Program-made: the position numbers and the translations under genes
Shown here: in pieces, positions 7,766-16,227 of the stretch
Position numbering within the stretch: position 1 is the first letter of the stretch
How the letters are laid out: every line of letters begins with the position of its first letter
DNA from: Streptomyces sp. MUM 203J
Lineage (GTDB): Bacteria; Actinomycetota; Actinomycetes; Streptomycetales; Streptomycetaceae
Assembly (NCBI RefSeq): GCF_022414595.1
Contig: NZ_JADWYO010000020.1
Location: 1 to 64,000, forward strand
Reading direction: 5' to 3'
Length of the DNA: 64,000 nucleotides
The notes under the pieces: model-generated
The model's database searches: none
What the model was told of the DNA's origin: nothing
What the model saw: the letters and a program-made list of their open reading frames with translations, nothing else

Positions 7766-8887
7766 TCACCAGCCCAGTTCGTTCGCGGTGGCTTCGGCGA
7801 CGGCGGGCGCGCAGGTCATTCCCCGCCCGCCGGGCCCGGTCACCAGCCATACCCCGTCGCGGACGCGCTGGCGGTGGACGACACGGGCGGGGTCGACGCA
7901 CTGCGCGTACACCCCGGCCCAGCGGCGGCGGACGGGCGGGGCGGGCCGCCCGAGGAGCCGCTCGACGACCCGGACGAGGTACTCGTACGGCTCCTCGCCC
8001 GTGTCGAACGGGAACGGCTGTCCGTACTCGTGGGTGTCCCCGACGGTGAGCCCGCCGTCGAGCCGCTGGACCATGAGGAGCTGCATGTGGTGGGCGGCGG
8101 CGACGGGTTCCTGCGGCTGTCCGGCGTCGAGCGGCGCGGAGTCGTACGCGGGGTAGTAGCGGAAGGAGTCGGCGTCGGCCACGGAGGTGGTGAGCGGCTC
8201 ACCGAGCGGGGCGGTCTGCATCATCTGGAGGCGGACGCGCCGGACGGGGATCTCCCCGGCGATCTCGCGGACGAGCCCGCCGAGCCAGGCGCCGGTGCAC
8301 AGGACGACGGCGTCGCCGGTGTGGGTGTCGCCGTGGTCGTCGCGGACGCCGTGCTCGCCCACGAGGTCCCGCACCTCCCGCCCGGGGAGGAAGGTGTAGC
8401 GCCCGGTGGCGAGGAGGGCCTCGCGCAGGGCGAGCTGGGCGGTGCGGGGTTCGACGGCGGCGTCCCTGGCGCAGTGCAGGGCGGCGGTGAACTCGCCGCG
8501 CAGGGCGGGGTTGAGGGCGCGGGCCTCGGCGGCGGTGAGCAGCGTGAGACCGCGGGCGGCGGCGTCGGGCCGGGCGGCGGCGCTCTCCGCGACGGAGACC
8601 TCCGGATCCGTACGGAGGAGGGTGAGGGACCCGTTGGCCCGGAAGCCCAGGGCGGGGACACGGGCGCCGATCTCCTCCCACAGCTCCCGGGACCGCAGGG
8701 CGGTTTCCAGTTCGGCGCCCCGCGCACGGCCGCTGACCCAGACCTGGCCGAAGTTCCGGAGGGAGGCACCCCGGGCCTCGCGCTCCCGCTCGATGTGCAC
8801 GACCTCGTGACCACGCTCCAGGGCGTGCCAGGCGTGCAGGGTGCCGAGGACTCCGGCGCCGACGATGACGACTCGCGTGTTCTCCAC
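7766..8887 (-). CDS. FAD-dependent oxidoreductase (TIGR03364-like, phosphonate-linked)
   Basis: 373 aa from GTG 8887; a TTG at 8959 would add 24 low-complexity residues and is less likely, though neither has a strong ribosome site. The N-terminus is a dinucleotide-binding fold (VIVGAGVLGTLHAWHALERG) with an acidic strand end (IERE). Later come SLRNFGQVW, VVLCTGAW and the C-terminal GPGGRGMTCAPAVAE flavin contact, as in DadA/glycine-oxidase-like amine oxidases. The subfamily normally neighbours phosphonatase-like hydrolases, and oxidation of an aminophosphonate or related amine is the usual proposal. A GntR-type operator lies about 75-85 nt upstream of the start. Confidence 0.82.
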   Translation of the reverse strand: MENTRVVIVGAGVLGTLHAWHALERGHEVVHIEREREARGASLRNFGQVWVSGRARGAELETALRSRELWEEIGARVPALGFRANGSLTLLRTDPEVSVAESAAARPDAAARGLTLLTAAEARALNPALRGEFTAALHCARDAAVEPRTAQLALREALLATGRYTFLPGREVRDLVGEHGVRDDHGDTHTGDAVVLCTGAWLGGLVREIAGEIPVRRVRLQMMQTAPLGEPLTTSVADADSFRYYPAYDSAPLDAGQPQEPVAAAHHMQLLMVQRLDGGLTVGDTHEYGQPFPFDTGEEPYEYLVRVVERLLGRPAPPVRRRWAGVYAQCVDPARVVHRQRVRDGVWLVTGPGGRGMTCAPAVAEATANELGW

Positions 8888-8962
8888 GCCGTAGACGGTC
8901 CGGGGGCGGGGTGTCCCGGCCGGATCGGGTGGACGACGGGGCGGTGAACGCGCCGCCAAACC

Positions 8963-8974
8963 TGGCCTAGACCC
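8963..8974. promoter_or_regulatory. GntR/HutC-type operator candidate
   Basis: TGGCCTAGACCC matches 10 of 12 positions of the TGGTCTAGACCA palindrome used by HutC-subfamily GntR regulators such as DasR and PhnF-like proteins. It sits between the GntR gene and the oxidoreductase gene, close to plausible promoter sequence (GTTATG). The adjacent GntR protein is the obvious ligand. It also resembles the dre sites at the nag locus in this window, so DasR cross-talk is possible. Confidence 0.5.
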
Positions 8975-9018
8975 GTTATGTTCTCGTGATGTCCGGGGTC
9001 GGGGTGCACGCGCGCGAT

Positions 9019-9789
9019 TCAGCCGTCGAGCCGCGTGGTGAAGCTGAAGCGGTCGCCGCGGTAGAGGGTGCGGACCCGTTCGAGCGGCCGGCGGCCGGTG
9101 TCCCGGGAGAGCCGGTGGAGCAGCAGCATGGGCAGCGCGGGCGGGGTGCCGATGAGCAGGGCCTCGCGGGGTGTGGCGAGGACGGTCTCGACGCGCTCCT
9201 CGGCGTCCCCGAGCGCGAGGCCGAGGCGCTCGCGGAGGTACCCGTAGAAGGACGAGTCCGGGTCGAACTCGGCGTCGAGGCGCGGGGCGCGGGCGACGGC
9301 GATGTACGTGCTCTCCAGCCCGACGCGCTCGTCGTCCGCGAGCAGCACGCGCTCCATGTGCCAGACGGATGCGCCTTCCGGGACGTCCAGTCCGGCCGCG
9401 AGCGCCCCGGAGGCGGCCAGCCGGTCCAGCCCGATGAGGCTGCGGCCGGGCCGCCTCCCCTGCAGGCGCACCCCTTCGGTGTAGCTGGCGAGCGACAACG
9501 GCTGCTCCAGCTTGGGCCCGGCGACGACGGTGCCCCTGCCCCGGCGGCGCAGCCGCCCCTCCAGCAGCAGCTCGCGCAGGGCCTGGCGGACGGTCTCGCG
9601 GGACACCCGGCAGCGGATGGCGAGATCACGCTCGGTGGGCAGCGCGGCGCCTTCGCTCAGCTCGTCGATCAGCGCGACGAGCTGCGCCTTGACGGCGTAG
9701 TACTTGGGCACACGCCCGTGCTCGGGGATTCCGGCGCGGACGGGGGCGCCGGGGTCGGAGTCGTACGGAGGTCGGTCGCGCGGGTCCAC
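9019..9789 (-). CDS. GntR-family (HutC subfamily) transcriptional regulator
   Basis: 256 aa from GTG 9789, the usual HutC-type length; the frame extends upstream into low-complexity sequence with no good start. A winged helix at residues about 30-95 includes LPTERDLAIRCRVSRETVRQ, followed by the wing RRRGRGTVV. The C-terminal UTRA effector domain contains VWHMERVLLADDERVGLE and SFYGYLRERLG. It is probably the local regulator of the phosphonatase/oxidoreductase operon just downstream on the same strand, acting at the palindrome at 8963-8974. The effector is unknown; a phosphonate or aminophosphonate is reasonable. Confidence 0.88.
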   Translation of the reverse strand: MDPRDRPPYDSDPGAPVRAGIPEHGRVPKYYAVKAQLVALIDELSEGAALPTERDLAIRCRVSRETVRQALRELLLEGRLRRRGRGTVVAGPKLEQPLSLASYTEGVRLQGRRPGRSLIGLDRLAASGALAAGLDVPEGASVWHMERVLLADDERVGLESTYIAVARAPRLDAEFDPDSSFYGYLRERLGLALGDAEERVETVLATPREALLIGTPPALPMLLLHRLSRDTGRRPLERVRTLYRGDRFSFTTRLDG

Positions 9790-9865
9790 GGTGAGGATCC
9801 TGGCAGACGCGGCGGCTCGACCGCCGCCGAGGGCCGCGAGCCGGGAAGAGGCGGGAGCGGGGACC

Positions 9866-10621
9866 CTACCCCCACCTGCGCCGCGTCCACCGCCCCACCG
9901 CCACCGCACCCGCCCCGGCCCCCGCGGCCACAGCCGCCGCCACCGCCAGCGGCCCGGCCGCGGAACCTCCGCCCCCGGTCCGGGCCAGCCGGCCGGGCTC
10001 GGCCGTCGCCGGAGCCGAGGGCGCCGACTCCGCCTCCGCCCCCACCGCGAACCGGTAGTCACCGGACTCCCCCACCCAGTCCCCGTCGTCCCCCCGCCGC
10101 TGCACGACGGCGGCGTTCGCGGTCACCGCCCCCGGCTCGGCACCGGCCGCGAAACCCAGCCGCACAGGCACCCGGACGGTTCCGCCCGGCGGCACGGTGA
10201 ACCCGGCGAACCCGTCGTGATCGAGAACCCCCACCACCTCGTACGCCTCCGTCTCCTCGACCCGCACGGGCCACGGCCCGCCCCGCCCGGCACCCGGCTC
10301 CGCGAACTCCAGCCGCACCTGGTCCGCGCCCAGCACCCCCGCCCGATCGCTCAACACGATGACGGGGTGCACGCTGCGGCACTCCGCCCCGGTGGTGTTG
10401 CTCAACTCGACGTACCACTCCCGGGCCCCCTCCCCGGGCAGGTACACGGCGGGCCCGCCCACGATCCGCGTGCGGATCGGGAACCCGGTGCCACCGCCCC
10501 CGTCCCCACCGCACCGCGGCTCTCTCCCCTGGCCCGCCGGGGCACCCGCGAGCACCAGAAGGGCGCCCCCGGCGAGCACCGCGCCGCACCGGACAAGCCG
10601 CGTCCCCACTCCCGTACGCAT
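9866..10621 (-). CDS. Secreted protein with LAXTG-type sortase anchor
   Basis: 251 aa. The ATG at 10621 has GGAGTGGAG just upstream. A signal peptide (residues 1-30) is followed by an Ig/beta-sandwich-like extracytoplasmic domain (EWYVELSNTTGAECRSVHPVIVL, then VPPGGTVRVPVRLGF). The C-terminus is a complete sorting signal: LARTG, a hydrophobic Ala/Gly helix and the charged tail GRWTRRRWG. LAXTG is the motif preferred by class E sortases of Streptomyces, so the mature protein should be covalently fixed to peptidoglycan. No sortase gene is in the window. It may have an adhesive or surface-layer role; function unknown. Confidence 0.78.
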   Translation of the reverse strand: MRTGVGTRLVRCGAVLAGGALLVLAGAPAGQGREPRCGGDGGGGTGFPIRTRIVGGPAVYLPGEGAREWYVELSNTTGAECRSVHPVIVLSDRAGVLGADQVRLEFAEPGAGRGGPWPVRVEETEAYEVVGVLDHDGFAGFTVPPGGTVRVPVRLGFAAGAEPGAVTANAAVVQRRGDDGDWVGESGDYRFAVGAEAESAPSAPATAEPGRLARTGGGGSAAGPLAVAAAVAAGAGAGAVAVGRWTRRRWG

Positions 10622-10760
10622 GTCTCCACTCCACAGGTACGGCCCCGGGCCCGCCTGCCGGAACGCCCAGACGGCCCGCAGCCACCCCCCGATCGGGCAA
10701 CGCTCCGCGGCCGCCGTCACCGGCTTGCCGCATCCGCGGACGCGTTGATTGAGTACTCCC

Positions 10761-11855
10761 ATGAGCGCACCCACCTCCTCCCCCGCCCTCCGGGTCGGCC
10801 TGATCGGCTACGGCCTGGCCGGTTCGGTCTTCCACGCGCCGCTGATCGCCACGACCGAGGGCCTGGCCCTGGACACGGTCGTCACGTCGAACGAGGAGCG
10901 CCGCGCGCGGGCGGCCGAGGAGCACCCGGGTGTCCGTCTGGCCGCGACGCCCGACGAGCTGTGGTCCCGCGCCGCCGAGCTGGACCTGATCGTGGTGGCA
11001 TCCCCGAACAGGACGCACGTCCCGCTGGCGAAGGCGGCACTGGAGGCGGGCCTGCCGGTGGTGGTGGACAAGCCGGTGGCGGGCACGGCGGCGGAGGCGC
11101 GCGACCTGGCGGACCTGGCGGCGAAGCGGAACCTCCTCCTCTCGGTCTTCCAGAACCGCCGCTGGGACAACGACTTCCTGACCCTGCGGGCGCTGCTGGA
11201 GGCCGGGGAGCTGGGCGAGGTCCGGCGCTTCGAGTCCCGCTTCGAGCGCTGGCGTCCGCGGCCGAAGGGCGGCTGGCGGGAGTCGGGCGCGCCCGAGGAG
11301 ATCGGCGGCCTGCTGTACGACCTGGGCAGCCATCTCGTGGACCAGGCGCTGGTGCTGTTCGGCCCGGCGGTACGGGTGTACGCGGAGGCGGACGTACGGC
11401 GCCCCGGCGCGGCGGCGGACGACGACACGTTCATCGCGCTGACGCACGCGAGCGGGGTGCGCTCCCACCTGTACGTGAGCGCGACGGCCTCCCGGCTGGG
11501 CCCGCGTTTCAGGGTGCTGGGCTCCGAGGCGGGGTACGTGAAGTACGGCCTGGACCCGCAGGAGGCCGCGCTGCGGAGCGGGCTGCGCCCGGGCGGCGAC
11601 GGCGGGGCGTGGGGTGTGGAGCCGGAGGCCCTGTGGGGCACGCTCGGCGCGGGCGTGGAGCCGTCGGAGGACGCGTGGAGCCGCCCGGTGCCGACACTGC
11701 CGGGCGCGTACCCCTCGTACTACGCCTCGATCGCCGCGGCGCTGCGGGACGGCACGCCTCCGCCGGTGACGGCCGGGGAGGCGGCGGCGGCCCTGGAGAT
11801 CCTGGAGGCCGCACGCCGCTCGTCCCACGAGGGCGTGACGGTGTCGCTCATCTGA
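10761..11855 (+). CDS. Gfo/Idh/MocA-family oxidoreductase
   Basis: 364 aa from ATG 10761; an in-frame TTG 12 nt upstream is possible. The Rossmann fold opens with VGLIGYGLAGSVFHAPLI. The family EKP-like motif is VVDKPVAGTAAEA with the catalytic-region Lys. The C-terminal half carries the alpha/beta substrate domain (LYDLGSHLVDQALVLFG, DDTFIALTHASG). It is expected to be an NAD(P)-dependent dehydrogenase of a sugar, inositol or related polyol; the substrate is not evident and no sugar operon is adjacent. It converges with the fumarylacetoacetate-hydrolase-family gene 15 nt downstream. Confidence 0.88.
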   Translation: MSAPTSSPALRVGLIGYGLAGSVFHAPLIATTEGLALDTVVTSNEERRARAAEEHPGVRLAATPDELWSRAAELDLIVVASPNRTHVPLAKAALEAGLPVVVDKPVAGTAAEARDLADLAAKRNLLLSVFQNRRWDNDFLTLRALLEAGELGEVRRFESRFERWRPRPKGGWRESGAPEEIGGLLYDLGSHLVDQALVLFGPAVRVYAEADVRRPGAAADDDTFIALTHASGVRSHLYVSATASRLGPRFRVLGSEAGYVKYGLDPQEAALRSGLRPGGDGGAWGVEPEALWGTLGAGVEPSEDAWSRPVPTLPGAYPSYYASIAAALRDGTPPPVTAGEAAAALEILEAARRSSHEGVTVSLI

Positions 11856-11870
11856 GTCCGGGTCGCCCGC

Positions 11871-12728
11871 TCAGGCGTCCTTCAGTTCCTGCCGCTGGCG
11901 CCCGAGCCCGTCGACCTCCAGCTCCACGACGTCACCGGCGCGGAGGTACGGCCTGGGCTCGGGCCGCCCCATGGCGACCCCGGCGGGCGTGCCGGTGTTG
12001 ATGACGTCGCCCGGGTGGAGCGTCATGAACTGGCTGACATAACGGACGACCTCGCCGACGGGGAAGATCTGCTCGCCCGTGTTGCCGTCCTGCTTCAGCT
12101 CCCCGTTGACCCACAGCCGCAAGCCGAGCGCCTGCGGATCCCCGACCTCGTCGGCGGTGACCAGCCAGGGCCCCAGCGGGTTGAAGGTCTCGCAGTTCTT
12201 GCCCTTGTCCCAGGTGCCGCCGCGCTCGATCTGGAACTCGCGCTCGGACACGTCGTGGGCGACGGCGTACCCGGCGACATGGGCGATCCCCTCCTCCGCC
12301 GAGCCGACGTACCGGGCCGTGCGCCCGATGACGACGGCCAGCTCGACCTCCCAGTCGGTCTTGCGGCTGCCGCGCGGCACGAGCACGGTGTCGTGCGGCC
12401 CGACCACGGTGTCGGCGGCTTTCAGGAACACGACCGGCTCGGCAGGCGTCCGGGCGCCGGCCTCCCGGGCGTGATCGTGATAGTTGAGCCCGATGCAGAC
12501 GACCTTGCCGATCCGCCCGACAGGCGCGCCGACCCGCATCCCGGTGGCGTCGAGCGCGGGCAGCACACCGGCCGCGGCAGCCGCCCGTACGCGCGCGAGG
12601 GCGGAGGCGTCCGACAGCAGCCGCCCGTCGACGTCGTCGACGAGGGCGGACAGGTCCCGCAGGACCCCGCCCTGATCCAGCAGGGCGGGACGTTCGGCAC
12701 CCGCCGGACCGACACGCAGCAGCTTCAT
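11871..12728 (-). CDS. Fumarylacetoacetate hydrolase family protein
   Basis: 285 aa, full length for the single-domain FAH family. Recognisable elements are KVVCIGLNYHDHAREAG, PVVFLKAADTVVGP, the metal-binding Glu region DWEVELAVVIG, the Asp in AHDVSEREFQ, and INTGTPAGVAMG near the C-terminus. These match 2-hydroxyhepta-2,4-diene-1,7-dioate isomerase, acylpyruvase and ureidoglycolate-lyase-type members, which cleave or isomerise C-C bonds in 1,3-dicarbonyl acids using a divalent metal. Context does not decide the substrate. It has its own promoter region of about 100 nt to the right. Confidence 0.9.
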   Translation of the reverse strand: MKLLRVGPAGAERPALLDQGGVLRDLSALVDDVDGRLLSDASALARVRAAAAAGVLPALDATGMRVGAPVGRIGKVVCIGLNYHDHAREAGARTPAEPVVFLKAADTVVGPHDTVLVPRGSRKTDWEVELAVVIGRTARYVGSAEEGIAHVAGYAVAHDVSEREFQIERGGTWDKGKNCETFNPLGPWLVTADEVGDPQALGLRLWVNGELKQDGNTGEQIFPVGEVVRYVSQFMTLHPGDVINTGTPAGVAMGRPEPRPYLRAGDVVELEVDGLGRQRQELKDA

Positions 12729-12830
12729 GGTCTTCTCCCAGTGGTCGAGGTGAGCCCCGGCCGATGGAGTGCGGCCATCGGAAGGTTTGGTTGATCCTCC
12801 AAGAGCGGGAAACGGCCCGCAAGACCCTGT

Positions 12831-13499
12831 TCACGTACTGGACCGGTAGAGCACGGCCCGCTCCGCCGCGGTCCACGTCGTGCTGGTCACGACGTACAGC
12901 GCGGCGGCGAGCGGCACGACGGCGACGGTCACCAGCGTCGCGAACGACAGCAGGGGCATCACCTTCACCATCGCCCCCATGCCGGGCACGTCGCCATCCG
13001 CCGGAACGGCGCCCATCCGGACCCGGGTGCTCCGGTACGTACAGGTGGCGACGGCGGCGACGACGGCGAACAGGGCCAGGTAGAAGACCCCGCCGCCCCC
13101 GAAGAACCCGCCCGCGCCCAGAACATCCGCCCACCGGGCACCGAGGGAGACCCCGAAGACGGAGTACCCCTCAGCGATCCCCTCCTCCGAGAAGGCCTGA
13201 TACAGGACGAAGAAGACAGGAATCTGGAGAAGTCCCGGGAGACACCCGGCCAGCGGCGAGACCTTCTCCCGCGTGTGCAGGTCGAGAACGGCACGCTGCA
13301 GCCGCTCGGGATCACGCGCGTGCTTCCTCCGCAGCTCGGCGATCCGGGGAGCGAGCCGGGCACGCTCCCGCTGCCCGCGGGCGGAGGCCACCGAGAGCGG
13401 TAGCAGAAGCCCCCGCACGGCGGCGGTCAGAAGTACGACGACGAGACCGGCGGGAACACCCTGCGCGGCCCACCCGAAGAACGCAACGAAAACAGACAA
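12831..13499 (-). CDS. Short YidC/Oxa1-type membrane insertase paralogue
   Basis: 222 aa. It has the Oxa1 core: a first helix, LTAAVRGLLLPLSVASARGQRERARL with the cytosolic coiled hairpin (IAELRRKHARDPERLQRAV), GCLPGLLQIPVFFVLYQ, then further helices. The conserved Arg in the first membrane helix (AAVRGLLLP) matches the hydrophilic-groove Arg of YidC. The large periplasmic P1 domain is absent, as in Gram-positive YidC2/SpoIIIJ proteins. The main yidC of Streptomyces lies near oriC with rpmH/rnpA, so this is probably an accessory paralogue. It shares a strand with the small DUF6412-like gene upstream. Confidence 0.85.
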   Translation of the reverse strand: MSVFVAFFGWAAQGVPAGLVVVLLTAAVRGLLLPLSVASARGQRERARLAPRIAELRRKHARDPERLQRAVLDLHTREKVSPLAGCLPGLLQIPVFFVLYQAFSEEGIAEGYSVFGVSLGARWADVLGAGGFFGGGGVFYLALFAVVAAVATCTYRSTRVRMGAVPADGDVPGMGAMVKVMPLLSFATLVTVAVVPLAAALYVVTSTTWTAAERAVLYRSST

Positions 13500-13587
13500 G
13501 ACAAGCCCTCAACATTCCAGCCGCAAAAGGTCACAGAAGAACCCAGAGCCGACGGAGACACCGCAGAAGGGGCAGGCGGGAAGAGCC

Positions 13588-13926
13588 CTACGCCACGACG
13601 GCCGCCGGCGACGGCCGGCCGGGGGCGCGGGGACGACGGCGCCCGCGCGCATCCGGGTCGCGTTGGGGCAGGAAGGCGGTGCGCCGGGCGCGGTCGCGCA
13701 GGGCGGTGCGCACCCAGGCGGGCGGCACGGCGGGCGCGGCGAGGACGCTGGCCACGGCACAGGCGAGAAGCCCGGCGGCGGCGGCGCCCACCGCGAGGAC
13801 GGAGGAGAGCGGGGAGACCCCGTCAGCCCCGGAGAACCCCAGGACACCGAGGAGGAGGAGAACGGACAGGACACCCGGCAGCACACCCGCGACACGCTCA
13901 CTCAGCGCCTCGAACAGGTAACGCAC
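13588..13926 (-). CDS. Small membrane protein, DUF6412-like
   Basis: 112 aa, GTG start at 13926 with GAGGGGG 7 nt upstream. It has two predicted transmembrane helices (about 13-30 and 42-64), then a cytosolic basic tail (WVRTALRDRARRTAFLPQRDPDARG). In many Streptomyces a protein of this shape precedes a short YidC paralogue, as here, which makes functional coupling in membrane protein insertion plausible. The family name is from memory and uncertain; no catalytic motif is visible. Confidence 0.65.
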   Translation of the reverse strand: MRYLFEALSERVAGVLPGVLSVLLLLGVLGFSGADGVSPLSSVLAVGAAAAGLLACAVASVLAAPAVPPAWVRTALRDRARRTAFLPQRDPDARGRRRPRAPGRPSPAAVVA

Positions 13927-14029
13927 GAGTCCCCCTCTCGATCCACCTCTGTCATCCCACCCTCACAGAGCCGCCCCCACCGTACACCGCACGACCTGCG
14001 CCGAGCCGTACGGCAGTACGGTGTTCCCC

Positions 14030-15049
14030 ATGCGCCTCGACACGCCTGCCGACCACACGAACGAAGCCGAGCGCCTGCTGCGCACCGCGGAGCAGTACCC
14101 CGAGGACCGCGAGCCACTGTTCCTCCGGGCCGCCGCACACCTGGAACTGGCGGGCGACCGCGCCCGGGCGACCACGCTCTACGACACGCTGCTGTCGGTT
14201 CCCCCCGCCCCGGAGAACCCGGCTCTGATCCGGGCCCTGAAGGCGGCGAACCTGTGGGAGTACGGCCACGAGGCGGAGGCGAAGGCGATCATCGAGGGCC
14301 TGCGCGTGCTGGCCCCCACGGACGCGGCGGCCTGGGAGATCATCGCGGAGACCCTGGAGGCCCACGACGAGCTGGCGGACTCCGAGGCCGCCTTCACCAC
14401 AGCGGCGGAAGCCCTGGCCCCCCACCCCCTGTCCGACGACGAGGTCTCCTACCCCACCCAGTCCCTCCTCACCGGCCGCCACCGGGTCCGCCGCATGCTG
14501 GCGCTCCCCCACGACGACTGGGACATGCTGGCGGACCGCCTCCACCGTGGCGACGTCCCCCTGGACGACCTCCACGACCCGAAACGCACCTGGGCCCTGG
14601 GCTCGTCGGACCCGGCGGAACTCCAGGAGGAGATCACCCGCCTCCGCAGCGAACTGGGCACGTACCGCACGGCGCTGAGCCGCCCGTTCCCGGTCGCGGT
14701 CCTGCACTGGCCGGAGGCGGAGCTGACCGAACTGGTCGCGTCCTACCCCGAGCTGGAACGCGAGTACCCCACCTACCAGGCCCACCTCACCGACCTGGAG
14801 GCCTCCCTCCGCGAACTGGCCGCCGCCGGCACCCCCAACCTCGGCATCGTCCGCGGCACGGTCCCCTCCTACGAGGCCTTCGCCGCCTCCGAATCCACGC
14901 CCCCCGCCAACCCGGCCCTCCTCCCCCAGTACGCCACCACCCTCGCCGCCCGAGGCCACGCCACCCCCTGGCCCCCGGCCCGGACCTCCCCCTGCTGGTG
15001 CGGCTCGGGGGCGGCTTATGGGGAGTGTCACGGGGAGGCCCGGACGTAG
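14030..15049 (+). CDS. SEC-C motif protein with TPR-like repeats
   Basis: 339 aa from ATG 14030 (an in-frame GTG lies 9 nt earlier). The N-terminal half is helical with TPR-like pairs (ERLLRTAEQYPEDREPLFLRAA, ARATTLYDTLL). The C-terminus ends in a SEC-C zinc motif, SPCWCGSGAAYGECHG, the Cys/His cluster found in SecA tails and many stand-alone proteins. The zinc motif usually mediates protein or ribosome contact; here it probably tags an adaptor of unknown partner. It forms the left boundary of the defence island, and composition shifts just after its stop. Confidence 0.85.
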   Translation: MRLDTPADHTNEAERLLRTAEQYPEDREPLFLRAAAHLELAGDRARATTLYDTLLSVPPAPENPALIRALKAANLWEYGHEAEAKAIIEGLRVLAPTDAAAWEIIAETLEAHDELADSEAAFTTAAEALAPHPLSDDEVSYPTQSLLTGRHRVRRMLALPHDDWDMLADRLHRGDVPLDDLHDPKRTWALGSSDPAELQEEITRLRSELGTYRTALSRPFPVAVLHWPEAELTELVASYPELEREYPTYQAHLTDLEASLRELAAAGTPNLGIVRGTVPSYEAFAASESTPPANPALLPQYATTLAARGHATPWPPARTSPCWCGSGAAYGECHGEART

Positions 15050-15094
15050 GGCCTGGCCCCGTGGCGCCCGCTCGCCTGGAACCGTCCGGACGCG

Positions 15095-16153
15095 ATGATC
15101 GTTTACTTAAGCGTGCCTGGCAGGCCTGCCACGCGAGCATCTGATGGAGAGGATCACCTGTTGCTCCCTTTCGACATCACCGCTGCGGGGAACATCCATG
15201 CCCCGCTTCCCCAGGCCCTGATCGTGCAGACCGAGAAGCTGCTTGAAGAGGATCAGGACATGGCTGCGGTCTATGCACGCCTCCGGCAGCTGGACCCCAC
15301 AGGCGAGCGGTTCGCCCGGGTGCTGCGGGACACCATCGACCAGCTCCTCAACGGTGAAGTGACCGGAAGGTACGACTGGAACACGCTCCTCAAGACCGAG
15401 AGGACCCACGCGGGCACTCTCGTCGAGATCAATCTGCAGCGCGAGTTCAGGTTCGATGACGGAATCGACATGGATTACCTGATCTCCGGGATCGACGTCG
15501 ACTGCAAGTACTCGCAGCAGTTCGGGAGCTGGATGATTCCGCCCGAGGCCCGGGGGCACGTGTGCCTGCTGGTCTGGGCCAGCGACGAGAAGACGCGGTG
15601 GCGGGCCGGCCTCTTCCGCGTTTCCAGCGAGTACCTGAACGGCGGAAACAACCGTGACCTCAAGACAACGATAAAGGCCGAGCACCGCAACAGGATCGCC
15701 TGGCTCTGGCACGATGCGGAGCTGCCCGAGAACGTGCTCCTGCACATGTCTGCCCACGACCGCGAGGCCGTCTTCTCGTACACGTCAGGTCAGGCCCGCC
15801 TCAACGAACTCTTCCGTCGTGTGCAGAACCGCCGCATCGGGCGCAATGTGGTGCGTACGGTGGCCCAGCAGAAGGACTACATGAAGCGCGTCCGTAACAA
15901 CGGCGGCTCCCGGTCAGCACTCAGGCCTGAAGGCATCATCATCCTGGGTGACTACGAGAGCGACCGGCGCATCGCCGCCGCTCTGGGCATCCCCGTGCCC
16001 CGGGAAGGCGAGTTCGTCAGTACGCGGGTTGTGCAGCTGCCTTCGCAGGAGGGAGCTCGCAACGCAGTCATCCTGGACGGCGCGACGTGGACGTGCGCCT
16101 CGCCAGACGATCCGACGGTTCCCGCCCCGGCTCTCCCCTCCTACAAGAAGTAG
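15095..16153 (+). CDS. NaeI-type (type IIE) restriction endonuclease
   Basis: 352 aa. The sequence follows NaeI closely: GTLVEINLQREF, DYLISGIDVDCKYS and LRPEGIIILGDYESD. Counting from this ATG, Glu111, Asp127, Asp136 and Lys138 correspond to NaeI Glu70, Asp86, Asp95 and Lys97, all at a constant offset of 41, so the whole active site is intact. Leu84 corresponds to NaeI Leu43, the residue whose change to Lys turns NaeI into a topoisomerase-like enzyme. The C-terminal half is the CAP-like effector-DNA domain (ARLNELFRRVQNRRIGRNVV). It probably cleaves GCCGGC after binding a second site. The 41 extra N-terminal residues may mean the true start is further downstream. Vsr follows on the same strand; the methyltransferase is convergent. 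Confidence 0.92.
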   Translation: MIVYLSVPGRPATRASDGEDHLLLPFDITAAGNIHAPLPQALIVQTEKLLEEDQDMAAVYARLRQLDPTGERFARVLRDTIDQLLNGEVTGRYDWNTLLKTERTHAGTLVEINLQREFRFDDGIDMDYLISGIDVDCKYSQQFGSWMIPPEARGHVCLLVWASDEKTRWRAGLFRVSSEYLNGGNNRDLKTTIKAEHRNRIAWLWHDAELPENVLLHMSAHDREAVFSYTSGQARLNELFRRVQNRRIGRNVVRTVAQQKDYMKRVRNNGGSRSALRPEGIIILGDYESDRRIAAALGIPVPREGEFVSTRVVQLPSQEGARNAVILDGATWTCASPDDPTVPAPALPSYKK

Positions 16154-16227
16154 AGCGTGGAGCCGGGGTCGTGCTGCGTGAAAGGGTGTCCTACGCCCTG
16201 GCAGTCTGGTAGTTGGAGGACGGCGCC

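Noticed and set aside
15050..15094. Attachment-site repeats flanking the defence island
   Set aside because: I compared the left edge with 25346-25703 by eye and saw no direct repeat, and neither tRNA adjoins the island; no integrase is present.
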